Assembly: GCA_019009955.1 (NCBI GenBank)
Contig: CM032229.1
Span: 147,440,001-147,504,000 of the forward strand
From: Riptortus pedestris
Lineage: Eukaryota > Arthropoda > Insecta > Hemiptera > Alydidae
Direction of reading: 5' to 3'
DNA length: 64,000 bases
Shown: one piece after another, positions 33,650 through 45,470 of the stretch
Layout: the number at the start of each line of letters is the position of its first letter
Position numbering within the stretch: position 1 is the stretch's first letter
Made by a program: the position numbers and the translations under genes
Notes under the pieces: model-generated
Database searches by the model: none
Told to the model about the DNA's origin: nothing
The model's input: only the letters and a program-made list of their open reading frames with translations

Positions 33650-34800
33650 ACTCTGGTATTATCAGCAAAGGTTCATCGGTCCGCTTTACAGGAAATTATG
33701 CCCTTAATAATTAATTAAAAACGCGTATTCTTCCTGGGATGCTGAGTGGTAGAAGAACGAATCAAACAGGATGAACAGAATTGGACTATATTCCTCCACA
33801 ATAATTTTATTAACGACAAACTTCATTTTCTCCATCATCAGTGCTTGCTGACACACAAAAAAAATCTTTGAAAAGCAAGCACACAACAATATTGATTAAT
33901 CAATCAATTCGAATAAAATCAGCATTGAATAGAATGTAATGTAAAATCATTTAAAATTTAAAACAATTGTATATCACCGATTAAAAATGGTAGGTGACCG
34001 TCATTACTTGAAAAATACACCGGCTAGGCAGTCACCAGATAAAAAATATCTGGTAAATCAAATAAAGGGTTAGAACCGCCATTATAAATAATACTGTTGC
34101 CATAGCTGTCGGTGGAGATCGTCGTCACTGGCTGATGGTCGAGTTGAGCTGGTAAGCGCTTTCAATGCAATGGCACCATCTTGAAGGGCGTCAAAAAGTT
34201 GTACTCCTATAAATCGAAAGCGCTTGCCAGCTGTACTCGACCATCAGTCAGTGACGACGGTCTCCACCGACTGTTATGACAACAAAAAATATCTATTTAA
34301 GTAATTTGGTATAAATTAATATGTATGTATATGCTTTATATGCTATCAGTTTTTTAAATTTACGTATTAAGGTTGAGCATGGCTTCATATATTTAGTATT
34401 TTTTAGTTATTATATTTAGTGATTTCGTGTTAAATAGTAATTTTTCTCTGTTGACAAGCGTGCCTGTGTGCTTTTAAGTAATGGCGCCCTCTCAATATTT
34501 GTTGTGTATTTAAATAAATTTTAATGTATTTCCTAAATTTAATATCATTTTTCCACTGTATTTTAATTTCGATTTTCTATTCTATTCTAATCTAGAGCTT
34601 AGCTAAGCTTATTTTGTGTTTGTCGATTAATCGAAGTATTGTTGTGTGATTGGTGTGTAAGGGTTTTTTATGTCAACAGTTACTGAAGATGGAGCTGGTA
34701 GTCTGAAAGTAAAGATTGTCGTTAACAAAGTTATTGTGGAAGAAAACAGGTCTATTTGGTTTATACAGACAAGTACTTTTAATTGGTAATACTGGTCAAG
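33650..34800. mobile_element. ~1.1-kb inverted dimer of an unidentified retroelement-like repeat
   Basis: Two head-to-head copies meet at a centre near 34190. The centre arms (34094-34164 and 34214-34284) are closely matched. Going outward, both arms share in order TTTTCAAGTAATGACGG / TTTTAAGTAATGGCGCC, then a TATTGTTGTGTG block, then CACTGATGATGGAG / TACTGAAGATGGAG, then TTGTCGTTAATAAAATTATT / TTGTCGTTAACAAAGTTATT and GTGGAGGAA / GTGGAAGAA. Divergence increases outward. It resembles the inverted terminal organisation described for Penelope-like elements, but no coding part remains and the family is uncertain. Confidence 0.72.
34094..34284. repeat. central palindrome, ~71-bp arms with 49-bp loop
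   Basis: Left arm: GTCGGTGGAGATCGTCGTCA, CTGGCTGATGGTCGAG, AAGCGCTTTC. Right arm: GAAAGCGCTTGCCAGC, CTCGACCATCAGTCAGTGAC, GACGGTCTCCACCGAC. By eye about 12 mismatches in 71 positions. It would fold into a long hairpin if transcribed. Confidence 0.92.
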
Positions 34801-37743
34801 ATCTGTAAAACTCTAGAGGAAAGACCTAAGTTTACAGGAATTGTTAGTGTGATTTTCCAGTAACGCCTCAAGGACTTCTTCTGACAAGGTTTTATTTGAT
34901 ATACCGAATGATTTGAATATTAAGTCGAGAGGATGATCAACATCATTTTATTGTTTCTGAAAATCACTTTAATGGAAATATTTTAATTTGTATTTTCTGC
35001 TTTTAATTTTACCATAATTAAGTACACAAGTCTCACAATAACATAAATTGTTGTTGGACTGGCAATGATGATTTCGAGCCACGCGTTTGAAATACCCTCA
35101 ACATTTTTTTTAAGTATGTTGTGTATTAAATTAATGCAAAACATGTTATGAATAGGAACAATGATTAACTAAAACATTTGACAATCTTTATAAACGTTTT
35201 AGCCTAGCTACAAAAAATAATGCTTAAATTATTCAATATTTTGTCCTGTCTTCAATATATGTTCTAATAGATAAAAAACGGGAATTAGAAGGCATTACTC
35301 GTAAATCCACAGTTTGATCCTCTAATAATGAATTATTAAAATACAATAGAAAAATAATTTATTACTAACATAAATAATTTTAACAAATACTATAAATGTA
35401 GATTTTATATATATATGCCTCCTGTAAAAGGGGATTTGGAAAGGGAGAGCGAAAGAAACTGTGGTGATGGGAAAACTATTTTAATTAATGCTTCAATTAG
35501 TTGATGAAGCAAGGATTTTTTTGTTGGTTTTATCTTTATCCAAATCCACTCAAATAAATAAAACAAGAGTTGAAAAATAAAATAAAATCCAAGTTTTATT
35601 CATATGTTTCTAGATATAACCCATCATCGCGTTTTTGGCATCTGCCTACCTTTTTTAATCAAGAGTGCTGGCACAGGTGATAATGGGATCACATAACAGT
35701 ATTACTTCCTGATAACTCAGCCTTGGAATGTTGGGGCAAGTAAAAAAATTTCCAGCCTCCAAGCAAAAGAAAGAGTTTGAGTGAATGAAGTAGATAGGAA
35801 GAGGGGATCGGAAGGGAATACCCGCTGGCTAAAGGTCCCTAGGGAAGAAACGTAAATCCAGTAAAAGGGCAAGAATAAATATTGGAAAAGCATTGGCGGC
35901 CCTAATGTCAGAGCAGGAGGGTGGGAGTAGAATCTGGAAGGGAAATGGGAAAATCCGAGGGGAAGTAGGATCCCAATCAGAGATTAGGGTAATTTATAGG
36001 TTTAAACTGGGGTGGAGGTGCAGGCTTGCCCACTCTAGCAGGCTCTACAACCCCACGCACTCCTATTGGCTTCATGTCAAACTTTAAATGTTCTCTTTAT
36101 CCCTATCTGCGAGCTGTCAGATTGACACTCCATCTTCTCAATGAAAGCCTCTATTTCTTTAATGTATCCTCCACACTTTCTTTCCTACACTTTTCTCAAA
36201 GTATTTTCTTCCTGATCTTTTACTTATCTAAATAAGGTTCCTAGCTAGATGGAAACATCTTCTGGCAGCTATGTATAAGAAACATTTACGTAGGGATCTT
36301 GGGCAGCATATTATTAATACTGTTCATATTCATATTTTTTTGGCTTTCGTCGGTGAATTCTATTTGTTTGCATTTATTAAAGAAATCTGTTAAATGCGTA
36401 TGTCTTGTTAATCGTCTGTCTAGTGTAAGCCATATGAATGGTTCTCCTTTTAATTAGTGAATTGGTAAGTGAGGTATACAATTCAATTTTTTTAATGAAA
36501 ATAATGGAGTATTTTTTTTTTTTTTTTGCCGTGAAAAATAAAACCTAGCTCTAGTTGCTGTGGTTTTTTGAAAAGTGGAAATAATTGAGCAAATTATGAG
36601 TGTCCAGAAGATAGAAGTTTTCATTGGGCATTTCTTATCTGAACGATCAATCTCATAAATGCTATGTTGTGAACACTTTGTCAGTGTGAAAGCAATGACT
36701 CTGGATTTCTGGTTTAATTCTACTTAGAATGAAAAATGACTAAAGTTATGATGAATGAAAGTGTGATTGTTCTGTGACCGATCAAGGAGATATATACTAG
36801 TAAGTAGATTTTATATAGTTTTTTCTTGTGATTCTATTGTATTTTTCTAAATTCTGAGATAGGTATGTTTCATATCGCATGTCAGCAATACTTCATTCCT
36901 TCTTCACGAAAATACGGGTGATATCAGAAGACCGTTGTTTGATGAGGAGAATCTGACGCCTTGAATCTTGGCGGCCGCTCTTGCTGGAAGTCATGAGGTT
37001 TAGTATAAAGGGTAGTATTGATCGTTCTTTCATTGTTATAGAATGTTGTAATTGTATTCTGTCTGGGGACTGGGGTATATAGCTTCTAACTGCTAAGTGG
37101 ATAAGGGGAGTAGATACTTGCTGGGGATGGTAATCAGTGTTTGCGGATGCTAAACAGTTTGGATTAATGTTGTAAGCGACCGAGGGCCTGGATTGGAGGA
37201 GAATAAACAGGAAAGTAGGCTAAATCTGTTGCCGAGTTAGTCGGCACCTAGGCAAACATGTGAGCCTCTTCACTCTCTATCAACGTTTCTCTTTGATCGT
37301 TTCTGTCAGCTGTTTTACTCAGCAAATAGTTCACTATCCACCTTCCTCCCCGCCTTTCATTAATTAAGGCTACCATAATATGAGATATTTACTCGTATTC
37401 AATATTTGAAATTGCATAGGCCAAACATTGTTTTTTTTTTTAGTATTTACTGTGACCGGAATAACTAGGTATGTACAGAATTGATAAAATATGGTTGCCC
37501 GCTTTTGAACATTCAGTTAGAACTCAATAGGGATTCAAAAACATTTGGCAATAAAAAGGGTTGTAAATGGATGCCATAGAGAGAATCGTAAAAAATTAGA
37601 AAAGATTTTGTGTGTATATGCCACGTTAAATAAAGACGTTCTTTATAGGTCTGATCGCCTTAATATCGCTTTCTGAAATTTTCTTTCACTTATTATTCTA
37701 GTTCCAACTATATACTCGTAGGTCTTGCTGTCTGGTGACTTCT
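34801..37743. other. unassigned sequence
   Basis: About 2.9 kb. Frames at 35893-36087 and 36026-36235 have no recognisable domain. No repeat family match was recognised. Confidence 0.5.
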
Positions 37744-37744
37744 G

Positions 37745-37788
<44 letters not shown>

Positions 37789-37814
37789 ATCTCTCTCTCT
37801 CTCTCTCTCTCTCT
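37744..37814. repeat. (CT)n/(CTAT) microsatellite
   Basis: About 70 bp of CT repeat with three CTAT interruptions. Confidence 0.95.
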
Positions 37815-38025
37815 TATTTGTGATATAGGCCCTGATAAAAATTATACCGAAACGGTGACAAAACGTAATTAGTTTGATTTCACCCTACTTTGCCGACAAG
37901 TGCCAATAAAAGGATAGACCCAAAGGCTGTCATAAAGGATATTAATTGAAAAAAAAAAAGAACAGAACTGTCTAATTTGAGGGGTTGTTTTCCTCCAGAC
38001 TAAGTTGCCGAGGATGAAGCCAAGT

Positions 38026-38130
38026 CGTTTTTAACCTTCCTCCCTATTTGCCGGACTTGACTCCAAGGGACTATCTTCTATTCTGCTCCCTACATTATTC
38101 CCCAAATGGAAGATACTTTGAGAACTAACA
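38026..38130 (+). pseudogene. mariner transposase fragment around the third catalytic Asp
   Basis: The + strand frame reads LPPYLPDLTPRDYLLFCSLH then GRYFEN and a stop. This matches the conserved mariner-family block around the last catalytic aspartate (canonical form: H-x-PYSPDLAPxDYHLF). Upstream and downstream transposase sequence is not recognisable and no TIRs were found within about 1 kb, so this is an isolated relic. The element is unrelated in sequence to the transposase remnant at 49264-49766. Confidence 0.8.
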
Positions 38131-39430
38131 GATCAATATTATTTACCTTATTCATATTTCATTATTTATTATAACGGATTCACTTTTTTTTATTAAATTA
38201 ATTTTTTTATTAAAACTAACTCCACCATTAGTTGTAATCGTTTTAGAAAATATCATCATACATCACTTTGTTCTTTTAGTCTATGTAAAACGGGCGCTTC
38301 AAGATGAGTCCATTTTCATTTTATTCCATTCACTCTTTTTACCTTGAGCTTGCCTAAGGGATTTCAATATTATTCTTTTATATTATTCCTGAACCTTAGT
38401 TTTAAAGCACTCTTTCTTCTATGGAGAGAATAAATATACCTAACATGAGAAACAGAATTTATGATTGCAGTGTTTTTATTTGTCTAGAAGGAAAACGCAG
38501 TCAGTTAATTTGATTTCTAAGAGAGTTATCCGTCGCTTCTGTACAATAGTAATTTCACTTTGACGGGAACAGTAGAGCTGTCAAGAAGGAAATTTCACAA
38601 CTCGCTAGAAACGTCAGAAACAACGTGATCTCATGGTTTTGTTTGGGTCTGTGTATAAACCAATGACATTGACTCGAACAAAAGGAGAAACGTAAATTAA
38701 TCCCCCGTATGAAATTCAACGGTTGGATTCGTATTTTCATCCTTTAGAACTAGTAATATTTATTCAACATAAAACTAATCGAAATAATGAAGCCACAACT
38801 CAAATGTATTATAAATTCCACTTGGGAGTCTTTATGAGATGTTGGTAATTAATATTTAGTTGGGAATTAGTACCTTCAACATTGAAATTAATAAATAAAT
38901 TACAAAAAAGCCGGTTTTATAAGATTTTTGCTTACTATTGATTTACTGGTGATATATTAAATGGTAGCCATGAGTTACATAACACAATGAAAGTACTCTA
39001 AACTGCAAATGCATTCTATTGGATGAATATTCTTCAATAGGTCGCCTTGACCAAATTATTATGATTTATTTATGAATTCCCAACATCAGAGATGTAAACA
39101 AATTAGTAAAACCATGAAACGACAAAAGGAAAAACTATTTCATCATATTGTCAATATTACTTTCTAATGCTCTCAGAAAAACATGTTAATATAGTTATTC
39201 CATATTTCTCCTGTATAAATGTTTAATTCTGAAGTGAACATGTTTTTGAAGTTAGCCCAGCGTGTGCTGCTCTATGTTTATTCTATATCTAGATTTCTGT
39301 AGTTACAAAGTTCATTCATATTTTAAAGCTTCCCTAATATAGTCCAGAAGTTAATACTATTTTGAAGCTTCCCTAGTTCGTAGTGCCTGTTTGATGTGGT
39401 TTTCAAAATATCGTTGCCTCTTCTTTTTCC
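38131..39430. other. unassigned AT-rich sequence
   Basis: No gene or repeat match recognised. Confidence 0.5.
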
Positions 39431-39438
39431 CCTTTGAT

Positions 39439-39709
39439 CAGTGGTTTCCAACCTTTACGCTACTACGCCTCCACGAAAGAAAACATTTTTTTGTACGCCT
39501 CCCCATTTTATTATTATTTTAATATACATGTACATATACATACATATACATTATATATGTATATAATAAATATATAAATAATATAAAATAAATTTTATGT
39601 TACGATATTAAGTTACATTTATTTGTACATATTATGGTATATGTTTTTATTTAAAATTTTTGGCGCCTCCCCTGGCAATTGTTGGCGCCTCCCAGGTTGG
39701 AAACCGCTG
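39439..39709. mobile_element. hAT-type MITE with perfect 8-bp TSD
   Basis: Termini are CAGTGGTTTCCAACCT at the left and AGGTTGGAAACCGCTG at the right (inverted, two mismatches). CAGNG-type TIRs and 8-bp duplications are the hAT signature. The duplication CCTTTGAT is present at 39431-39438 and 39710-39717. The 271-bp body is non-coding with a TA-rich centre, CGCCTCCACG/GGCGCCTCCC subterminal blocks and no transposase. Confidence 0.95.
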
Positions 39710-39717
39710 CCTTTGAT

Positions 39718-40155
39718 TGAATCAATAAATTTAGGGGAACAAACGCTTTTGATTATTAGAATAATTTCCAAAACATTTTGCAGTCCTGTGTTTAGTATTC
39801 ATTGTAATAACATGGTAGACCTATATTAGTATGGAGTTTCTCTTTATGATATGTATATTAATTATCTTGTCTCATTATGTCCACCAAAAGCAAATCTACT
39901 TCTTATTGCACAAGACAAAATTTATTTTTGCCTAGATCTGTTTATTTATTCTAAATTATTTCCACTATTTTATTTCCATCATTATGTGTGACGAATCCGT
40001 CTGTTAGTTGAGTTTGTTCATGTGTATTGTTGAATATTCCAGTTAAGTATAATTGTTGAAGTATACATTTAAATGCTGTAAGTATAAATTAGCAGTTTAC
40101 TTTCTTCCCACTAACATTTTTCTGGCTTTCATAAATATTTATAATATCGATTAGA
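39718..40155. other. unassigned AT-rich sequence
   Basis: No recognisable feature. Confidence 0.5.
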
Positions 40156-40168
40156 TATTTATAAATAT

Positions 40169-40317
40169 CGATTCCCGCCTGGGCAGAGGAATTTATTTAG
40201 TGATGGAATTCATTAAATAAAATCCTTAGTCCCATCCTGGCTATAAGAGGGTGGTAACCTGTAGATAACCCGTCCCAATTAGCCTTAGTTGCAAAAAGTG
40301 GACGTTAATAAATAATT
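40169..40317 (+). mobile_element. SINE, 5'-truncated at the B-box, 13-bp TSD
   Basis: Starts CGATTCCCGCCTGGGCAG, followed by TTTATTTAGTGATGG, CCCATCCTGGCTATAAGAGG, ACCCGTCCCAATTAGCC and GCAAAAAGTGGACGTTAATA, tail AATAATT. TATTTATAAATAT flanks it at 40156-40168 and 40318-40330. The truncation point is nearly the same as in the U6 chimera at 4883. Confidence 0.93.
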
Positions 40318-40330
40318 TATTTATAAATAT

Positions 40331-41599
40331 TTATTGCAAAATTAAGCCAGCAAAAACCAAAGATATGGAAATTAGATGGGTTATTTGTGTATGATAACAA
40401 GATATATAGTTATCAACTATCTGATTTTCGTTTATTTCTATCATTTTACTAAACGTTCACATAGCACAGCGGAGTTTATTCGGAACAGGTTACCAACCTG
40501 GTTTAGTTCTCTCGCCTAAGCTATTGAGCTTGAATTATTGGTACGTACGGCGTTTCTCTGCTAGCAGAATTATCTGATGCCAGTCAGCATTTCTTGCAAT
40601 GTGATAGGCAGCATCTTCCCTTGGGCCTGTTACCTAAAGAAAAAAAAACCTGAAAGCAATTTTATCAGACCATTATTGCTTATTATTTACTTTTATTATC
40701 CTCCTTGAAAAAGTTGCATTTGGGCTTACTAAGTATCTTTATGACACTAGTTAAATTCATAATTTTGAAGAAAATATGAATGAGGTTACACACACTCACA
40801 AAAAAAGAAATACATGTATATCCAAGATAAGTTAGGTTTTCTCTGCCGTCCTCCAATTTATATCCATAATCTCCCTTCCCCTTTCACACATTACGTTCCT
40901 TACTGTCTTGTAAGGCCCTCTTTTGCTCTTTATAAATGATTCTATACACATATATTTCCTTTTCCTACATTTTTCCTTTTCCCTTTTTTTTTTTATCCAG
41001 ATATTTTCCAAAAATCCCCGTGGCCCTAACAGCCCGCTTAAAGAGTTCTTTCAAGCTAAATTACTTCTGGAACAAAATGGTTCTCTTGGGATAGTCTCAA
41101 TTTAAATTCTCTGCTTTTAGCAAAATATTTATGACGTTTCCCTTCCTCGTAGCTCTCGCTTCAAACGTCTGTGGAATTATTTATGGGATCATTTGTTCTT
41201 GCCTCCTCTTTTTTTCCAACTTTTTTTCTTCACCGTTCTTATTTACACCATACGGTGTGTGGCAACCGCTGAGTTTGGTTCCCATGTGTGTTTTAAAGGT
41301 AAAGAATTGTGTAGGTTGGTTTTCAACACGTGCCTCAGGTTATTCTTTTGAAGCTACTATGCTTTCCATTCTGAGACAGTTTTATGTTGCCCTTTAATGA
41401 TTAATACTGACTCTCGAAGTAAGGAATTGAAGGGATTGAGACCTGATTTCAGAAAAATAAAAATAAAATTTGTTTGATTTTATTTGTACACATTCACTAT
41501 TCCTAAACCTTTTTGCATCATCTACAGGTATGTCGATATTATTTCATATATGATTATTTGTTGTTGTTTTTTTTTTAGAAAATCTTCTACAAATTAAAA
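40331..41599. other. unassigned sequence
   Basis: Frames at 40923-41105 and 41131-41397 have no recognisable domain. No repeat match was recognised. Confidence 0.5.
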
Positions 41600-41718
41600 A
41601 ATCTATTGTTGTTCCGAGTTCAGCTATTAACCAAAATGATATTTAGTCTTACATCATAGGTTTTAATATCGGGTTGGGTAACGAACAAACAAAAATAAAT
41701 GATCACTAGAGCATTAAA

Positions 41719-41752
<34 letters not shown>

Positions 41753-41890
41753 ACACACGCACACACACACACAGAGTTAGGTATGGACGGACCCCATATT
41801 TTTCATTCTTCTTCTTCTCCTGGTTTGGATCGATGGGCATTTGAAGAACTGTTTTGGAATCCCGTCACGAATGAAACTTCAATATCTGAT
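41600..41890 (-). mobile_element. H-family element, 5' half, with (CA)n in the microsatellite slot
   Basis: Minus-strand order: TTCCGAGTTCAGCTATTAAC (core), TTTTAATATCGGGTTGGGTA, ATCACTAGAGC, then (CA)n with CG interruptions at 41720-41772, GGACGGACCCCAT, GGATCGATGGGCATTTGAAG and CCCGTCACGAATGAAACTTC. It carries CA at the slot where sister copies carry TA or TG. Confidence 0.8.
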
Positions 41891-42880
41891 TTCGTTTTCT
41901 GGAATTTTTCTAAGAAGGATAATCGTGATTCTATCTTGTAGCATGTTTTGTCTCATTATTTTTATCTGTGTCCCTGATAACCCATCTGTTTATAATAATA
42001 AGGCGATTTACAGATGATACCCGTATGTAGAATCCTAGAATAAATCTACAAAAGAAGCAAAATCTTCAATCTTTTTAGTGATCCCCCTCCCCACAAACAA
42101 TCTCTATTTCACCACGGTTGTCTTTGCCTGGCACCCAGACTACCCGTATACCATTCTTATGTTATTGATTTGACCATGTAGTAGTTTGTTATTATAGTTC
42201 TTCTCCCCTCCCACACCTTCTCTAGTGATTCTGGATGAGGGCAGTATAATTGCTTAGGTAACCTACTGTGGAATTCCATATAACTTTCCTATAATGATTC
42301 CCTTGCTATTCATCTCTTTTGTTATATAATATTAACTTATGGTTAAAGAAAGGGGGTGGAGGAAATATTATCTAGAATAATTATAATTAATAAATAAATT
42401 TTTAAAAAATGCACAAATCAATAAATGAAATAATAGGACAACTAAAAATAAAAAAGGAAAAAAAAATATAGCAAAATTAATAATAACAACATAGAAAATG
42501 GAGATCAGATAAATTCTGAGAAGTTTATTTTCTTTGTAAATTCGTCAAGTTCTCTTAAAAATTCAGAGAAGAAAGTTTATTCGTCTAGCCACAGTCTTAT
42601 ATATTCTCCCTAAGAACTTGTCTAGCGTTATTCAGTAAAGGGCAGTCTCTGTAAGTTTGAATAGTTTGTGTCACATGGGCAAGAGGCATTTTGTGTCAGT
42701 CCAAATCTTTTCGAGTAGTGTTGAGTTCCTCCGTGTTCAGTGATTTAACTTGTTAGTTTCATTAATTTAATTATTTCTCGTTAATTAAACAATTGAATTA
42801 TTACTCATTGCTTTTTTTCCCACACTATGACAAGTTCTGTTTAACAGACCTTGTATATATAACCTATGTAATTATATATC
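41891..42880. other. unassigned sequence
   Basis: AT-rich, no gene or repeat match recognised. Confidence 0.5.
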
Positions 42881-44137
42881 TACTAGCTCAGATACCCAGC
42901 TTCGCCCGGGAATTCATTTGAGGCTGAACGGTGACGGTATTTTTTTGGCAAGGCTTTACTTTGCACAATATTTTGACATTTACTCGTCCCTGTGTTTAGG
43001 GTATAAACCCTCGTTGCTGTGGATTTTTAAATAATAAAATTAATTTTTTATGTAAAACTTCACTGTCCTCCATATTGTCATATTTCCCGTCTCCTGTGCA
43101 TTATGCATAGCTTTGTATTATTAAGGTCAAAATATTAACATAGATTTGAATTAATTAATTTAAACACATACCGAGTATTATTTAGTTCGGGTGAGTCTTT
43201 TGTGCCAAATAAAATTGTTCACTTCCGCTAAAGGTTTTAGCGTATATCTCGTTTATTATTCGGCATACCAAAAAAAGTGTATATAACAAAAGTTACTCTA
43301 AATAACAAAGTAAACAACTTTTGTCATGTTCATATTTGCCGAAAAACCAATAGGAAACGAAATATCGTTATTTTTAAATTCAGGCCTCCCTTACAACCCC
43401 CCCTCCTGCCCGTCCCTAGAAATATTGGTATGGCTTATTATAATGAAGGCGTTAGTGCAAATACACAGACCTAGTTTTATTTAGATCGGTTTAGTCTTGT
43501 GTGCCAAATAAAATTGTTCACTTCCGCTATTGGTTTTAGCGTATATCTCGTTAGAATTCGGTATAAGAAAAAAGTGTATATAACAAAAGTTACTCTAAAG
43601 AACAAAGAAAACTACTTTTGTATGTTCATTTTTGCCGAAAAACCAATAGGAAAAATATTGCTATTTTTAATTTCATGCCTCCCTTACAACCCCCCCTCCT
43701 GCCTATCCCTAGAAAAGTTGATATGTCTTATGATAATTATGGCGTCAGTGCTAATACACATACCGAGTTTTATTTAGTTCGGTTCAGTCTTTTGTGCCAA
43801 ATAATATTGTTGACTCCCGCTATAATTTTTAGCGTATAACGCATTTACACTTCGGTATACGACGAAAGTGTATATAACAAAAGTTACTCTAAATAACAAA
43901 ATAAACAACTTTTGTTATGTGCATATTTGCCAAAAAACCAATAGGAAACAAAATATCGCTATTTTTAATTTCAGGCCTCCCTTAAAACCCCACTCCTTTA
44001 AGTCTCAGAGAAAATTAATGTAATCTACGTCCGTCTCCTGGCTCTAAGCTACCTCCTCACCAATTTTCATATCGGTAAAGCCGTTCTTGAGTTATAAATA
44101 GTGTAATTAACACGACTTTCTTTTATATATATAGATT
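42881..44137 (+). mobile_element. T300-family repeat, most complete copy (about 3-4 units)
   Basis: Head TACTAGCTCAGATACCCAGC, TTCGCCCGGGAATTCATTTG. Units are marked by TCTAAATAACAAAGTAAACA-type sequence at 43297, 43594 and 43888 (spacing 297 and 294). The distinct 3' end (CCGTCTCCTGGCTCTAAGCT, TTCATATCGGTAAAGCCGTT) ends TTTTATATATATAGAT. No coding capacity was seen. Confidence 0.87.
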
Positions 44138-44832
44138 TAGAATAATGCTACATTGGTGATCAAATGAGAACGTTATAATTTGTTAATTAACGGTTTTCTC
44201 GAAGTGTTAGCATAATTATCTATTTTTTTGCTTTTTATTTTAAGAATAAATGCATTTTTATAAATATGGTATTTTGTTTAGATGGCCATGGTCGGGAGAT
44301 AACTCGCCGTTTAATTCAACGACTATGGGCATTCAAAAAGTTCCTATTATATCTGGCTGAATAGTCCGGTTGTCATGTATGGGTCCGTGAACAAGACGAT
44401 TATCCATATGCCATAGGCGGAGAGGGTCTGGTCGCTGTCACGAGGCCTCGCTGTTCCTCATTGTCCCGGAGCGATCTATGTGTGAGCCGGGTTTTGTTGT
44501 AGCATGTTATTTATGTCTGATATGCCTTGCCGAGCTCGTCTCTCCCTCATCCGGCTCCCATTGTCTCTCTTATACATATCCATCCAATATCACTCCGCTA
44601 CCAATCACGAGTAAATAACTACCTCTGCTTTATATATCCTCTTCCGTCCAATCGCCAGCCACAATAAAATCATTCGATTATCTTGTATTGTAACCTAAAA
44701 TGTTTTCTAAAATACTGAAATACATAAATAAAATCATTTCCTATTGATATCTATCTACACAATATTTTTTATTTTTTTTTTTACAATACTTAACCAATGT
44801 CCCAATTCAGGGGCTCTGAATTTCTAAATAAA
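44138..44832. other. unassigned sequence, GC-richer island at 44280-44540
   Basis: The GC-richer stretch (GGCGGAGAGGGTCTGGTCGC, GCCTCGCTGTTCC) has no sustained open frame and no match elsewhere in the window. Confidence 0.5.
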
Positions 44833-45470
44833 CTATGAGTAGAATTGGTGGTTTATTGAATACTGAAAACAAGAAAGTACGAATACATCTCTCAACATTT
44901 GAGTTACGAGAAACATTATACAAAAACAATTGTAAAGAGTCAATAGTTTAACAAATTTGCTCCAATAACATTTTTCGACATAACTTAAATAAGATAAATA
45001 AATAACATTTTGCATTTGTAAATTCCTTCCTTTGAAACCCTCTCTCTCTATTCCTGGTTCGATTTCAGCCGTTAAGGAATATGATCTTTAGTGTTAGTAG
45101 ATAGGGTCAAACATTAAGAAGAGTGAAAAGGTTAAACAATGAGTATTGCGTACTCAAATAAACATTTTTGAGTCAAGAACGTAAAATCGTAATTCATGAC
45201 GCCATCACAAAACAATTTATTTGCATTCATCTCAACTAGTAAAGATCTGTCTAAAACAATATTTGATATTTAAGCTTGGAATTAGATGTTCATGATATTT
45301 TTGCTTATTGATAAAATACATTGACCTAAAGTGAGAGTTTACTGAAGGCTGAAAAATTTAAAAAATCTCGATTAATATTCAAATTAAAACATTAACATTT
45401 GCAACAAGATTGGTTATGTACAATTTATCGACCCTACTCATAGTAACGTACATATTTTAAATTTTCCTAT
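44833..45470 (-). mobile_element. H-family element, long form, end-truncated
   Basis: Core 2 (AGAATTGGTGGTTTATTGAA, AACATTTTTCGACATAACTT, TTCGATTTCAGCCGTTAAGG), spacer (AATAAACATTTTTGAGTCAA, CATCACAAAACAATTTATTTG) and core 1 (TAAAGTGAGAGTTTACTGAA, GCAACAAGATTGGTTATGTA). Both termini are missing. Confidence 0.75.

Noticed and set aside
44280..44540. GC-richer island as a host exon
   Set aside because: No sustained open frame, no splice-flanked conserved block and no recognisable protein motif.
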